In this document: positions 35,167 to 44,335 of the stretch, in pieces
Numbering within the stretch: position 1 is the stretch's first letter
How the letters are laid out: the number at the start of each line of letters is the position of its first letter
Assembly: GCA_942491945.1 (NCBI GenBank)
Contig: CALODD010000067.1
Coordinates: forward strand, 1 to 64,000
Source of the DNA: JAJDYQ01 sp942491945
Lineage (GTDB): Bacteria; Pseudomonadota; Gammaproteobacteria; JAJDYQ01
Direction: 5' to 3'
DNA length: 64,000 nucleotides
Position numbers and translations under genes: made by a program
Notes under the pieces: generated by a model
Told to the model about the DNA's origin: nothing
Seen by the model: only the letters and a program-made list of their open reading frames with translations
Databases searched by the model: none

Positions 35167-35714
35167 AGAAGCTCATCATTCTCGATCGCGATGGTGTCAT
35201 TAATCATGATTCGGATGACTATATTAAGTCACCGCAAGAATGGCAGCCGATCGACGGTAGTCTGGAAGCTATAGCCCGTTTGAATCATGCCGGCTATCGT
35301 GTGGTCGTCGCAACCAATCAATCTGGTATCGCACGTAAGCTGTTCAGCATCGATACCCTGATAGAAATGCATAATAAAATGCTACGTCTGACAGAAGAAG
35401 TGGGCGGTCATATCGAAGCCATCTTTTTTTGCCCACATGCGCCGAAAGATGATTGCGATTGCCGCAAACCAAAACCTGGAATGTACATTGATATCAGCAA
35501 GCGATTCCATGTACCGCTGCATGATCTTCCTGTCATTGGAGATTCATTACGTGATCTGCAGGCAGCCGCCGCGGTAAAAGCACAACCGTTTCTGGTAAAG
35601 ACAGGTAAAGGAGAGAAAACCGCTGGGCTGCTCGAAGAATCTGGTCTTGGCGATATTCCAATCTTTGATGATCTTGCCCACGCTGCTGATTACATAATTT
35701 CTGAAGCGCCTTAA
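35163..35714 (+). CDS. gmhB: D-glycero-beta-D-manno-heptose 1,7-bisphosphate 7-phosphatase
   Basis: A 183-residue HAD-family phosphatase for the ADP-heptose branch of LPS core synthesis. The nucleophile motif is ILDRDGVIN (Asp 8 and 10), motif II is VVATNQSGIAR, the zinc loop is CPHAPKDDCDCRKPKPGM (about 92-110) and motif IV is PVIGDSLRDLQAA. It is typical in length and neighbours plsC and glyS, the order often seen in gammaproteobacteria. Confidence 0.94.
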   Translation: MKKLIILDRDGVINHDSDDYIKSPQEWQPIDGSLEAIARLNHAGYRVVVATNQSGIARKLFSIDTLIEMHNKMLRLTEEVGGHIEAIFFCPHAPKDDCDCRKPKPGMYIDISKRFHVPLHDLPVIGDSLRDLQAAAAVKAQPFLVKTGKGEKTAGLLEESGLGDIPIFDDLAHAADYIISEAP

Positions 35715-35727
35715 TTTTAATATCACT

Positions 35728-36483
35728 ATGTTGTTTTTACGTTCCTTACTCTTCTGGATTGGAATGACGATCTCTACCATCGTCATTACCCCAATTATTC
35801 CTTTACTGCGCCCAATCCCTTATAAGCTACGTTATCGTTACGCGCATAACTGGACCAGATTTAATCTCTGGTGGTTACAGATTACCTGTGGGCTGAAATA
35901 TCGCGTCAGTGGTGTCACTGATATTCCAGACGGTGCGCATATCGTCATGGCGAAACACCAGTCGGCATGGGAAACCATGGCATTACAAAAACTGTTTCCA
36001 CCACAAGTGTGGATTATGAAACGGGAAATCTTCTGGATTCCCTTTTTCGGCTGGGCCATCGCTGCTATGGAGCCCATCGCTATTGATCGTTCATCAGGAC
36101 GTAAAGCCGTCACACAAATAGTAGAGCAGGGCAGAAAGAAACTCGGTGAAGGTCACTGGATTGTTTTATTCCCCGAAGGCACACGCGTACCACCTGGTAA
36201 GAAAGGTCGTTATGGGCTCGGCGGTGCTATTCTGGCTACGGAAACCGGCTACTCTGTTATTCCGGTTGCACATAACGCTGGCGAATTCTGGAAACGTAAT
36301 GACTTTATTAAACGCCCCGGTACCGTTGATGTCGTCATCGGTGAACCTATAGAAAGTAAAGGTCTGACACCGAACGAACTGAATCAAAAAGTCGAAGCCT
36401 GGATAGAAGGGGAGATGGCGAAGATCAGTATCACACCGTATACGGGTGAGTTACATCAGCGGAAGATGAAGAAGAAAAAATAG
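35728..36483 (+). CDS. plsC: 1-acyl-sn-glycerol-3-phosphate acyltransferase
   Basis: A 251-residue membrane-bound acyltransferase for phosphatidic acid synthesis. An N-terminal hydrophobic segment (LLFWIGMTISTIVITPIIPLL) is followed by the catalytic motif KHQSAWETMA, an HX4E form of the usual HX4D, then the FPEGTRVPPGKKGRYGLGG substrate motif and PVAHNAGEFW. The HQSAWE variant is normal for this gammaproteobacterial subgroup. It is the last gene of the glyS-gmhB-plsC run and ends 3 bp before the convergent toxin gene. Confidence 0.92.
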   Translation: MLFLRSLLFWIGMTISTIVITPIIPLLRPIPYKLRYRYAHNWTRFNLWWLQITCGLKYRVSGVTDIPDGAHIVMAKHQSAWETMALQKLFPPQVWIMKREIFWIPFFGWAIAAMEPIAIDRSSGRKAVTQIVEQGRKKLGEGHWIVLFPEGTRVPPGKKGRYGLGGAILATETGYSVIPVAHNAGEFWKRNDFIKRPGTVDVVIGEPIESKGLTPNELNQKVEAWIEGEMAKISITPYTGELHQRKMKKKK

Positions 36484-36486
36484 GAA

Positions 36487-36780
36487 TTATTCTTCTCTTG
36501 ATACCCAGTAATCTGGTTTACGATGTAAGTGAGCAATAGCCACGATTAAAATTTCTGTCTCTTTAATCTGGTAAATTATTCCATAAGGAAATCGATTCAC
36601 CAGACAACGTCGCGCGTATAAACTTATCGACTGATAAGATTCAGGGTATTCAGAAATACGTTTTAGCGATTGGACAATCTCATCAACAAAACGATGACCT
36701 AAGCCTGTTTGTTCGTGTTCGTAATAATCAAACGCATCATCCAGCTCATTACGAGCGGGATCAAGAAAGACTATTTTCAC
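36487..36780 (-). CDS. RelE/ParE family toxin
   Basis: A 97-residue ParE-like toxin. The pattern FLDPARNELDDAFDYYEHEQ, GLGHRFVDEIVQSLKRI, YPESYQSISLYARRCLVNRFPYGIIYQI and the basic end HLHRKPDYWVSREE is typical of the plasmid-stabilisation ParE/RelE superfamily. It overlaps the upstream antitoxin gene by 4 bp (36777-36780), the standard coupling of such modules. Confidence 0.88.
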   Translation of the reverse strand: MKIVFLDPARNELDDAFDYYEHEQTGLGHRFVDEIVQSLKRISEYPESYQSISLYARRCLVNRFPYGIIYQIKETEILIVAIAHLHRKPDYWVSREE

Positions 36781-36995
36781 TTACTATATTTACCCAGTAC
36801 CTCATTAACAGGAACAGCAGTTAATTCACCACGCTCATATGCTTCAACCCGAGCATCCGCTTCCTTAGCCCAGATAACATCAAGTTCGGAGTCAGGATGA
36901 TCCAGACTGGATAATAATGTCTCAGCAATATCAGCACGTTCACTTGCTGTTAGTTCGAGTGCCTGTTTTATGATGGAGTGCGATTGTTGAGACAT
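36777..36995 (-). CDS. Addiction-module antitoxin (TIGR02574-type)
   Basis: A 72-residue antitoxin of the 'putative addiction module component' family: a helical DNA-binding start (IIKQALELTASERADIAETLLSSLD) followed by DVIWAKEADARVEAYERGELTAVPVNEVLGKY, the toxin-wrapping tail. It precedes the ParE-type toxin with a 4-bp overlap. Autoregulation is expected, but no operator could be picked out in the AT-rich upstream region. Confidence 0.85.
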   Translation of the reverse strand: MSQQSHSIIKQALELTASERADIAETLLSSLDHPDSELDVIWAKEADARVEAYERGELTAVPVNEVLGKYSK

Positions 36996-37169
36996 AGTAA
37001 ATAGCTTAGCAGTAAATAAATTTTTGGGGCAAGAATTTAACTTTTTCCTCTGAAACTAGCTAGCATTATGATTTATTATCCAATTATGAACTTAGCACCG
37101 TTCTTCCATTAGCTATTCTTTCTCAATACTACATTAGAGTTGTTTAAATTTTACAGAAAAAAGCTAAAT

Positions 37170-37628
37170 TCAATAGTCCGACCATTCTGACTTTATTGTT
37201 ATCGGTCTAGGATGAACATAAGTACTGTCTTTATAACCATTGCTACAGACTTTACGTTCCCAATAGCCATTATCGTTGCTGCTTTGGAGCCTAATTAATC
37301 TATCGTCTTTATCATAGCAATGCTGACAAAATGGACCCTCTTTCTTATTCTCTTGATAAAGCCAATAATAAGGTTTCTCGTACTTTACATTCTTCTTAAT
37401 TTGAAAAGATTCTTGAAGTTCTTTAATTGTTTCATCTTTCTGAAGAATGAGATTTTGAACTTCAGCTGTTTCTATTTTTGCATCGGCAAGCGCTGATATT
37501 AAATCAGCTAACTGCAATTTCACTTCGGCCTGTTCCAAAGATGAATTACTTTCTTTTAATAATTTAGCAATCTCCGTTGCTGTTTTTACACTTCCTAAAA
37601 TTGAAGCAATTGCTGTAAAATCGGGCAT
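37170..37628 (-). CDS. Hypothetical coiled-coil protein with Cys-rich end
   Basis: A 152-residue protein. The first 100 residues are a predicted coiled coil (SLEQAEVKLQLADLISALAD, NLILQKDETIKELQESFQIK). The end has CQHCYDKDDRLIRLQ and a later Cys in RKVCSNGYKD, a zinc-ribbon-like arrangement that lacks one Cys. Similar 'ADLISALADAKIE' proteins occur sporadically, often in mobile regions. Together with the toxin-antitoxin pair it separates plsC from gyrB, so the segment 36.5-37.6 kb looks acquired. The function is unknown. It starts 6 bp after the gyrB stop on the same strand. Confidence 0.65.
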   Translation of the reverse strand: MPDFTAIASILGSVKTATEIAKLLKESNSSLEQAEVKLQLADLISALADAKIETAEVQNLILQKDETIKELQESFQIKKNVKYEKPYYWLYQENKKEGPFCQHCYDKDDRLIRLQSSNDNGYWERKVCSNGYKDSTYVHPRPITIKSEWSDY

Positions 37629-37634
37629 ATTTAA

Positions 37635-40031
37635 TTAAATATCAATATTCACCGCAGACAACGCATTACTCTCTATAAATTCACGACGTGGCTCTACCTG
37701 ATCTCCCATTAACGTCGTAAAGACTTCATCAGCTGCAATCGCGTCTTCAACTCTAACCTGTAATAATATACGTGTTTCAGGGTCCAGTGTTGTTTCCCAG
37801 AGCTGATCCGGATTCATTTCACCCAGACCCTTATAGCGCTGAATCGATTGACCTTTCCTGGCCTGATCCATCATCCAGGTCATGACTTCCTCAAATGAAC
37901 TGACAGGATGTGATTGCTCGCCGCGTTGTATGGTTGCGTTCTCACCAAGCAGACCGCCCAGGTTTTCACCCAGCTGACGGATCTCGGAATACTCAGCAGT
38001 TTGAAAGAATTCATGAGTGAGTGTCTTTTGCGAGGTAACTCCGTGACGAGTTACCTGCAGGCGAATTTCAAAGCCATCGCCTTCATTGTCGTTAAACAGG
38101 TAACCGTATCGATCATTACTTTTCTCATTCAGATTTTCGATAAACGACTCCAGCCATTGCTGTATATCGTCATCGGCTTGGAACGGCTGGTTAATCATGT
38201 GAGAAATCACTTCTGCAGGATAACGATGTTGCAGGCGCTCAATAATAGACATCACTGCCATATACTGCGCCGCCAGATTTTGCAGTGCAACACCGGTAAC
38301 ATCACCATCTTCGGTATCGGTATGCAGGGTGCTGCCTTCCAGCGCGATCTGCAGCAGGTAATTATTCAGCTCGGCATCATCTTTCACATAATGTTCCTGC
38401 TTACCTTTCTTCACTTTATACAATGGCGGCTGTGCCACGTAGACATGCCCCTGTTCGATCAGGGATGGCATCTGACGGTAAAAGAACGTCAACAGCAGGG
38501 TACGGATGTGCGAACCATCGACGTCGGCATCCGTCATGATGATGAGTCGGTGATAACGTAGTTTTTCCAGATTGAATTCATCTTTTCCAATGCTGGTGCC
38601 TAACGCCGTGATTAATGTACCGACTTCAGCAGAAGCCAGCATCTTGTCAAAACGTGCTTTCTCAACATTCAGAATTTTTCCTTTCAAAGGCAGGATGGCC
38701 TGATATTTACGATTACGACCCTGCTTCGCAGAACCACCCGCTGAATCACCCTCCACGATAAACAGTTCACATTGTGCTGGATCTTTTTCCTGACAATCTG
38801 CCAGCTTACCAGGTAAACCTGCGATATCCAGAGCACCTTTGCGACGTGTCATTTCACGTGCTTTTCTCGCGGCTTGGCGGGCACGCGCGGCATCCTGAAT
38901 CTTTGAGGAAATCGCTTTGGCTTCAGCCGGGCTCTCTAACAGAAATTCACTCAGTTTTTCTGCAAACGCAGATTCTACGGCGCCTTTGACTTCAGATGAA
39001 ACCAGTTTGTCTTTGGTCTGTGATGAGAATTTTGGATCAGGCACTTTGACAGAAAGCACAGCTGTCAAACCTTCTCGCGCATCATCACCCAGTGACACAG
39101 CTTTTTCTTTCTTACGACACCTGACTTTTTCCATATAGTTATTTAAGGGTTCGTGTTAGCGCAGCCCTCGAAAACCAGCTAGATGGGTACCGCCATCACG
39201 CTGAGGAATATTATTGGTAAAACAGAAAATATTTTCCTGATAGGAATCATTCCACTGCATGCGCAACTTCAACAGCCGACATCGTCTTTTTCAGTGTCAA
39301 TATGCAAAACAGTTGCATGTAACGGTGTTTTGTTTCTATTTAAGATGTTCAACAAACGCCTTGATACCACCTTTGTATTCAAAGATATCTTCTTTATCAC
39401 TACGCTCATCGGTGAGCTTGATACGTATCCCGGAATTCAGGAAAGACAGTTCACGTAGACGTTTTGCCAGAATATCGTAATGAAATTCAATATTTGCAAA
39501 AATTTCCGCACTTGGCTTAAAACGAATTTCTGTGCCTGTATTTTCTGCGTATCTCCAACCGACTTTAATGGCGCCTGAGGTTCACCCATTTGCATATTCC
39601 TGCTCATGAACTTTACCATCACGACCGAATGGTCAATTTAAGCTTGACTTCGGATAGAGCATTTACTACAGAAACACCAACACCATGCAAGCCACCAGAA
39701 ACTTTATAAGAATTATCATCAAATTTACCACCAGCATGCAATACTGTCATAATCACTTCAGCGGCTGAATACCTTCTTCTTCGTGAATATCAACTGGAAT
39801 ACCTCGGCCGTCATCACTTACCGTTACCGAGTTATCACTATGGATAACAACACTGATTTCCGAACAATGGCCAGCCAGCGCTTCGTCGATAGAGTTATCG
39901 ACCACCTCGAAAACCATGTGATGTAAACCTGTTCCGTCATCAGTATCTCCGATATACATACCGGGACGTTTACGAACGGCTTCAAGTCCTTTCAGGACTT
40001 TGATATTCGAGGAATCGTAATTATTTTCCAT
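37635..40031 (-). pseudogene. gyrB: DNA gyrase subunit B, broken by clustered indels
   Basis: The start (39753-40031) encodes a perfect GyrB N-terminus: VRKRPGMYIGDTDDGTGLHH, VVDNSIDEALAGH and VSDDGRGIPVDIHEEEG. The last 499 codons (37635-39134) encode a complete TOPRIM and C-terminal half: CELFIVEGDSAGGSAKQGRN, ADVDGSHIRTLLLTF and YKGLGEMNP. Between them (39130-39770) all expected residues occur, but spread over three frames: MTVLHAGGKFDDNSYKVSGG, GLHGVGVSVVNAL, ERSDKEDIFEYKGGIKAFVE and ENIFCFTNNIPQRDGGTH. Eight or more single-base insertions or deletions would restore one frame. gyrB is essential and everything else is intact, so poor consensus sequence is more likely than decay. Confidence 0.85.
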
Positions 40032-40081
40032 AGAGTAAGTATCTTGTTTTTACAGTAATTTCTGCGGGTTACAACAGCGGG

Positions 40082-41164
40082 CTATTGTACCACTTCTTTT
40101 ACCTGACCTTGTTTCACGTGAAACATTTTATCTGCATATCGATGCTTTTCAGGTAATTGATTTATGTCGATGCAAGAGATAAAAACCTGCATAGGAATTG
40201 AACGCAGAATATCCATTACCAGGCTGACATGCTCCTGATCTAACTCACTCGGTAAGTCATCTACCAACAATATTCCTGAATGGCGACCAAGTTCCTGCTG
40301 CAAGCTAGCCTGCGCCAGGTACAGAGCAAAGGTAATTAATTTTTTCTGGCCTCGAGAGGCTGAGTCTTTTGCCAGCACACCATTTAATCGGATACCAATA
40401 TCAGCACGCTGAGGCCCATAGTAGGTAAAGTGTCTTTCTGTATCCCGGCTAAAATTCTCATCAAGCACATCTTTAAGATTATTATCAAACGGCCAACCAC
40501 GTTGATATTTAATATCCAGAGCTTGATCAGGCAGCAAGCCTGAAAAGAAATCTATAATCTTTGGAGTCAGCAATTCAAGGTATTCGGCCCGATACTCATC
40601 AAGTGATTCAGATAACTGAATGTATTCCTTACTCCATGCCGACATGGTACGCGCATCAGTGCCCGAAGAGAGCATGGCATTACGTTGTGAAAGACTGCGC
40701 TGAAAACGCCGCCATATTTCTGCGTAATCATGTTTCACGTGAAACACGCCCCAATCCATGAAACGCCGACGAATATCTGGTGAATCATCTAATAATCGAT
40801 AACTGAGAGGGGTAATTGCCTGAACCGGCTGAAATGCAGCATATTCTGAAGCCCGCTGTACTGTTTCACGTGAAACATTAAGCTGTATGTGAGAATCCTG
40901 CCATTTGAACTGCACCGGCATCGTGGGATTAGATTCCTGACTAATATCACCCATAACAGAGAAATCGGTGGTGGAGAATTGTTGGAGTTTGCGCGGGGAG
41001 GCCCCCAAGAAAGATTTTGCGGAACAGAGGAGATGAATCGCATCGAGTAGGGAAGTCTTCCCAGAGGCATTATCACCGGAAATAATCTGCAGGCCCGTAT
41101 CTAGATCAATACGGACATTTTGCAGATTACGAAATTGGTAGGTTTGTAGGCGGTGCAGGGGCAT
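40082..41164 (-). CDS. recF: DNA replication and repair protein RecF
   Basis: A 360-residue SMC-like ATPase that loads RecA at gaps with RecOR. Walker A is ISGDNASGKTSLLDAIHLL (about 29-47), the signature region is KDSASRGQKKLITFALYLAQ, and Walker B is GILLVDDLPSELDQEH. The start at 41164 gives the typical MPLHRLQTYQFRNLQN opening. It lies 19 bp after the dnaN stop in the dnaA-dnaN-recF-gyrB order. Three ParB-binding palindromes are embedded in its coding sequence and appear in the protein as FHVK or VSRETV-like peptides. Confidence 0.95.
   Translation of the reverse strand: MPLHRLQTYQFRNLQNVRIDLDTGLQIISGDNASGKTSLLDAIHLLCSAKSFLGASPRKLQQFSTTDFSVMGDISQESNPTMPVQFKWQDSHIQLNVSRETVQRASEYAAFQPVQAITPLSYRLLDDSPDIRRRFMDWGVFHVKHDYAEIWRRFQRSLSQRNAMLSSGTDARTMSAWSKEYIQLSESLDEYRAEYLELLTPKIIDFFSGLLPDQALDIKYQRGWPFDNNLKDVLDENFSRDTERHFTYYGPQRADIGIRLNGVLAKDSASRGQKKLITFALYLAQASLQQELGRHSGILLVDDLPSELDQEHVSLVMDILRSIPMQVFISCIDINQLPEKHRYADKMFHVKQGQVKEVVQ
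40110..40125. promoter_or_regulatory. parS site 1
   Basis: The perfect 16-bp palindrome TGTTTCACGTGAAACA is identical to the bacterial consensus ParB-binding site. It lies near the 3' end of recF, about 11.9 kb from parB. Confidence 0.92.
40731..40746. promoter_or_regulatory. parS site 2
   Basis: A second perfect TGTTTCACGTGAAACA palindrome, in mid recF, encoding the FHVKH peptide on the minus strand. Confidence 0.92.
40862..40877. promoter_or_regulatory. parS site 3
   Basis: A third perfect TGTTTCACGTGAAACA palindrome, also inside recF, 115 bp from site 2. Here it is read in the NVSRETV frame, so the three sites are not all in the same reading frame. Confidence 0.92.
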
Positions 41165-41183
41165 TAAAGCACCAGGGTGGAGA

Positions 41184-42287
41184 CTAAAGTCTCATTGGCA
41201 TAACGACGTAGTTTGAAGAATCATCCTCAGAAGCCTGGATCAAACAACTGCTATTTGAATCAGTCAAAATCACTTTAACCTGTTCACTAGTCACCGCGTT
41301 AATAGCGTCAAGTAGATAGTTGGCATTAAAACCAATTTCAAATTCATCACCCGTGTAATCAACCGCAACCTCGTCTTCTGCTTCTTCCTGCTCTGGGTTA
41401 TGCGCCATTAGCTGTAAATTATTTTGCTGCAGGATCATGCGAATACCACGATATTTCTCATTAGAGAGAATCGCCACACGTACCAAGGTCTGGCGCAATA
41501 ACTCCTTATCAGCGAGAATTATGTTGTTACCGCCTTCAGGCATAACACGGTTGTAATCAGGGAAGCGGCCATCAATCAATTTAGACGTGAATGTCATATC
41601 GCTAATTTCTAACCTGATGTGGCTACTACCAACAGTAATAGCAACTTCGTCATCACTATCAGCCAACAAGCGCATTAATTCCTGGATACCTTTACGAGGA
41701 ACAATGACCTGACGACTTTCTTCATTCACATCGATATCAACCGTAATATCTTTCATAGCCAATCGATGACCATCAGTTGCAACACTACGTAAGAGTGAAG
41801 ACGACATTTCCATCATCAAACCATTCAGGTAGTAACGTACATCCTGTTGTGCCATTGAGAAATGAGTTGCATCAAAGATGGTCTTTAACGTTGATTGAGA
41901 AACACTAAAGCGAGTTTGTGTGGTGATCTCATCAATCAACGGAAATTCTGTTGAGGGCAGGGTAGACAATGTAAAACGACTACGACCTGATTGCAGTGTG
42001 GCTCTATCACCATTCAGCGTAATGGTAACCGTCGCATCATCACTTAGATTACGGCAAATATCTAACCACTTACGTGCTGGAATCGTTGCTTCACCGGAAG
42101 CTTCTACTTCGCATCCCAGTTTAATAATGAGTTCAACTTCCAGATCGGTAGCCGCCAGAGTAATAAAACCATCTTCGGCTTTAACCAGAATGTTTCCAAG
42201 CACAGGTAATGTCTGACGTCTTTCAACAACACCAGAGAGTTGCTGGAGGGCTTTGAGAATCACATCACGTGGTATCTGGAATTTCAT
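41184..42287 (-). CDS. dnaN: DNA polymerase III beta sliding clamp
   Basis: A 367-residue beta clamp, the processivity ring of DNA polymerase III. Visible are the opening MKFQIPRDVILKALQQLSGV, LPVLGNILV, ATDLEVELI, VATDGHRLAMKDI, LIDGRFPDYNRVMP, the SNEKYRGIRM strand and the canonical end SNYVVMPMRL. It lies between dnaA and recF, with a 207-bp AT-rich spacer ahead that holds DnaA boxes. Confidence 0.97.
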   Translation of the reverse strand: MKFQIPRDVILKALQQLSGVVERRQTLPVLGNILVKAEDGFITLAATDLEVELIIKLGCEVEASGEATIPARKWLDICRNLSDDATVTITLNGDRATLQSGRSRFTLSTLPSTEFPLIDEITTQTRFSVSQSTLKTIFDATHFSMAQQDVRYYLNGLMMEMSSSLLRSVATDGHRLAMKDITVDIDVNEESRQVIVPRKGIQELMRLLADSDDEVAITVGSSHIRLEISDMTFTSKLIDGRFPDYNRVMPEGGNNIILADKELLRQTLVRVAILSNEKYRGIRMILQQNNLQLMAHNPEQEEAEDEVAVDYTGDEFEIGFNANYLLDAINAVTSEQVKVILTDSNSSCLIQASEDDSSNYVVMPMRL

Positions 42288-42494
42288 TATTAATAATCCC
42301 TTTTATATATAAATTTATTATTATAGTTAGTCTTATGGATATGTGTATAACCTTAAAATAACTATTAATATCAGTATGTTATATTGATTTTCACAGCCGT
42401 TAACGCTGTGGTTTTCTCTCCATTAGAAAGTGGATTATTTGTGGATAAGTCACTTTCTTTATTCTTGTCGACAATTCTATACAAGTTATCCACA
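42288..42494. other. Probable oriC-type region between dnaA and dnaN
   Basis: A 207-bp spacer. One side is very AT-rich (42288-42400, long runs of A/T and TATATA), suitable for duplex opening. The other side has perfect DnaA boxes at 42440-42448 (TGTGGATAA, reverse) and 42486-42494 (TTATCCACA, forward), with the variant TGTGTATAA at 42342-42350. The spacer also holds the dnaN promoter, so an origin function is likely but not proven. Confidence 0.6.
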
Positions 42495-43814
42495 TTATGT
42501 AGTGAATGTTCTTAACAGGTTTTGATAATCTTCTCGTATGCGATTATCGCCTTCGCGTAATTCTTCTATTTTACGGCATGCATGTAAAACGGTTGTATGG
42601 TCTCGTCCACCAAATGCATCGCCAATTTCAGGTAAGGAATGATTCGTTAGTTCTTTAGCTAATGCCATTGCCAGCTGTCGTGGGCGGGTAATTGAACGAC
42701 TACGGCTTTTGGAATGTAAATCGGCAACCCGAATCTTGTAATACTCGGCAACCGTTTTCTGAATATTATCGATGCTGACCATCCTCTCCTGCATCGCCAG
42801 TAAATCGCGCAGTGCTTCCTGGGTCAGATCCATTGTAATTGGACGATGCGTAAATTGCGCATGGGCAATCAAACGACGCAGCACACCCTCGAGTTCGCGT
42901 ACATTTGACTGAATACGCTTAGCGACAAAGAAAGCAACTTCATCCGGTAACTCCATCTGCGTTTCTTCAGCTTTACGTTTTAATATTGCTGCGCGGGTTT
43001 CGAGCTCAGGTGGATCCACAGCAACCGTTAGACCCCAGCCAAAACGTGATTTAAGCCGGTCTTCCAGGCCTTCGACTTCCTTAGGGTAACGATCACAGGT
43101 CAGAATAACTTGTTGTTGTGATTCCAGCAGGCTATTGAAGGTATGGAAAAATTCTTCCTGGGATCGTTCCTTGCCAGCAAAAAACTGAATATCGTCAATC
43201 AATAGTGCATCGACATTCCGATAGAAACGTTTGAAATTATCGATAGTATTGTGTTGCAGGGCTTTCACCATGTCAGAGACAAATCGCTCTGAGTGTAGAT
43301 AAACAATTTTGGTATCGGGTTTACGTGCCAGCATGGTATTGCCGACGGCTTGCATCAGGTGAGTTTTACCTAATCCGGTACCGCCATAGATAAACAGCGG
43401 GTTATAAGTGCCTCCGGGGTTGTCGGCCACCTGTAGTGATGCCGCCTTGGCCAGTTCGTTTGATTTGCCTTGAACAAAGCTGTCGAAGACAAAACTGGGA
43501 TCCAGGTTACTGCGGAATGTGTCGGAACTGGGGATGGGTGGCCGTGGCGGCGTATTTTCCGTAACAGGTTGTTCTACGGGCTTTTTTTTCAGAGACCCGA
43601 TTTCCAGCGACACTGTGAGATCAGTATTTTTTAGTAAGACAATTTCACGGATACGTGCCATGAAATTTTCTTCGACCCAGTCCTGAACAAAACGATTGGG
43701 TGCCAGTAGACGCAGTTTTTCACTGTCTTCAATTGCATGTAACGGCCGAATCCAGGTATTGAATTGCTGCTCCGGTAATTCAGACTGTAAACGGCTAAGA
43801 CAGTGGTCCCACAT
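42495..43814 (-). CDS. dnaA: Chromosomal replication initiator DnaA
   Basis: A 439-residue AAA+ initiator. Domain I opens with WDHCLSRLQSELPEQQFNTW. A linker precedes domain III, which has Walker A YGGTGLGKTHLMQAVG (about 143-158), Walker B ALLIDDIQFFAGKE and sensor 2 VRELEGVLRRLIAHA. Domain IV has RSRSITRPRQLAMAL and the DNA-binding signature GRDHTTVLHACRKI. The ATG lacks a clear ribosome site, but no better start is in frame. It is divergent from rpmH. Confidence 0.96.
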   Translation of the reverse strand: MWDHCLSRLQSELPEQQFNTWIRPLHAIEDSEKLRLLAPNRFVQDWVEENFMARIREIVLLKNTDLTVSLEIGSLKKKPVEQPVTENTPPRPPIPSSDTFRSNLDPSFVFDSFVQGKSNELAKAASLQVADNPGGTYNPLFIYGGTGLGKTHLMQAVGNTMLARKPDTKIVYLHSERFVSDMVKALQHNTIDNFKRFYRNVDALLIDDIQFFAGKERSQEEFFHTFNSLLESQQQVILTCDRYPKEVEGLEDRLKSRFGWGLTVAVDPPELETRAAILKRKAEETQMELPDEVAFFVAKRIQSNVRELEGVLRRLIAHAQFTHRPITMDLTQEALRDLLAMQERMVSIDNIQKTVAEYYKIRVADLHSKSRSRSITRPRQLAMALAKELTNHSLPEIGDAFGGRDHTTVLHACRKIEELREGDNRIREDYQNLLRTFTT

Positions 43815-43898
43815 CGGTATTGATTTTGTTCCTGTTGGAGGGTGTATTCGGGTCTGCCGATGGCCGAGGCTATCAGCAAAGCGGCAGTCTATAATGGT

Positions 43899-43907
43899 TT
43901 ATCCACA
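43899..43907 (+). promoter_or_regulatory. DnaA box upstream of dnaA
   Basis: A perfect TTATCCACA about 85 bp ahead of the dnaA start codon. It is probably used for autoregulation of dnaA or as part of the origin. Confidence 0.7.
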
Positions 43908-43999
43908 GACGCCATAGCCAGTCGCATCGGAGTCTTTTTCTGAGTATGTCGATTGCGGTAAAATCGTTGCCATAACAGGCTTTTAGCTGTTTTCAGTGG

Positions 44000-44028
44000 T
44001 TGACACCACCCCAGCGCTTACGTATCCT
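44000..44028 (+). promoter_or_regulatory. Sigma-70 promoter for rpmH
   Basis: TTGACA at 44000-44005 and TATCCT at 44023-44028 are 17 bp apart and 65 bp ahead of the rpmH start codon, pointing along the plus strand. Confidence 0.65.
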
Positions 44029-44092
44029 GCGCGACCCTTATGCATAGGCTGTTTAGCCTTGCTGATTTAATATTAGATTTAGGTTCAGGATT

Positions 44093-44230
44093 ATGAAAAG
44101 AACATTTCAACCAAGCCGCATCAAGCGTGCTCGCACACACGGTTTTCGTGCTCGTATGGCTACCAAGGCTGGTCGTCGCGTTTTGAAGTCACGCCGCGCT
44201 AAAGGTCGTGCTCGTCTGACTCCGGTATAG
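44093..44230 (+). CDS. rpmH: 50S ribosomal protein L34
   Basis: A 45-residue basic protein beginning MKRTFQPSRIKRARTHGF and containing RARMATKAGRRVL and SRRAKGRARL, the complete L34 pattern. A TCAGGA ribosome site precedes the ATG. It is the first gene of the rpmH-rnpA-yidC-mnmE run that diverges from dnaA. Confidence 0.97.
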   Translation: MKRTFQPSRIKRARTHGFRARMATKAGRRVLKSRRAKGRARLTPV

Positions 44231-44335
44231 CGATTATTCAGCGTCTTATTATCTGGCAATTCTGAGAGCCATATAATAGGCATGATAGTCGACCTGAGTT
44301 GAACGATTACTGATTTGATTCTCAGGAGTTAAAGA

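Noticed and set aside
37170..37628. A second antitoxin for the adjacent ParE-type toxin
   Set aside because: It is longer, has a Cys-rich end and no antitoxin-like DNA-binding fold, and the toxin already has a coupled antitoxin.
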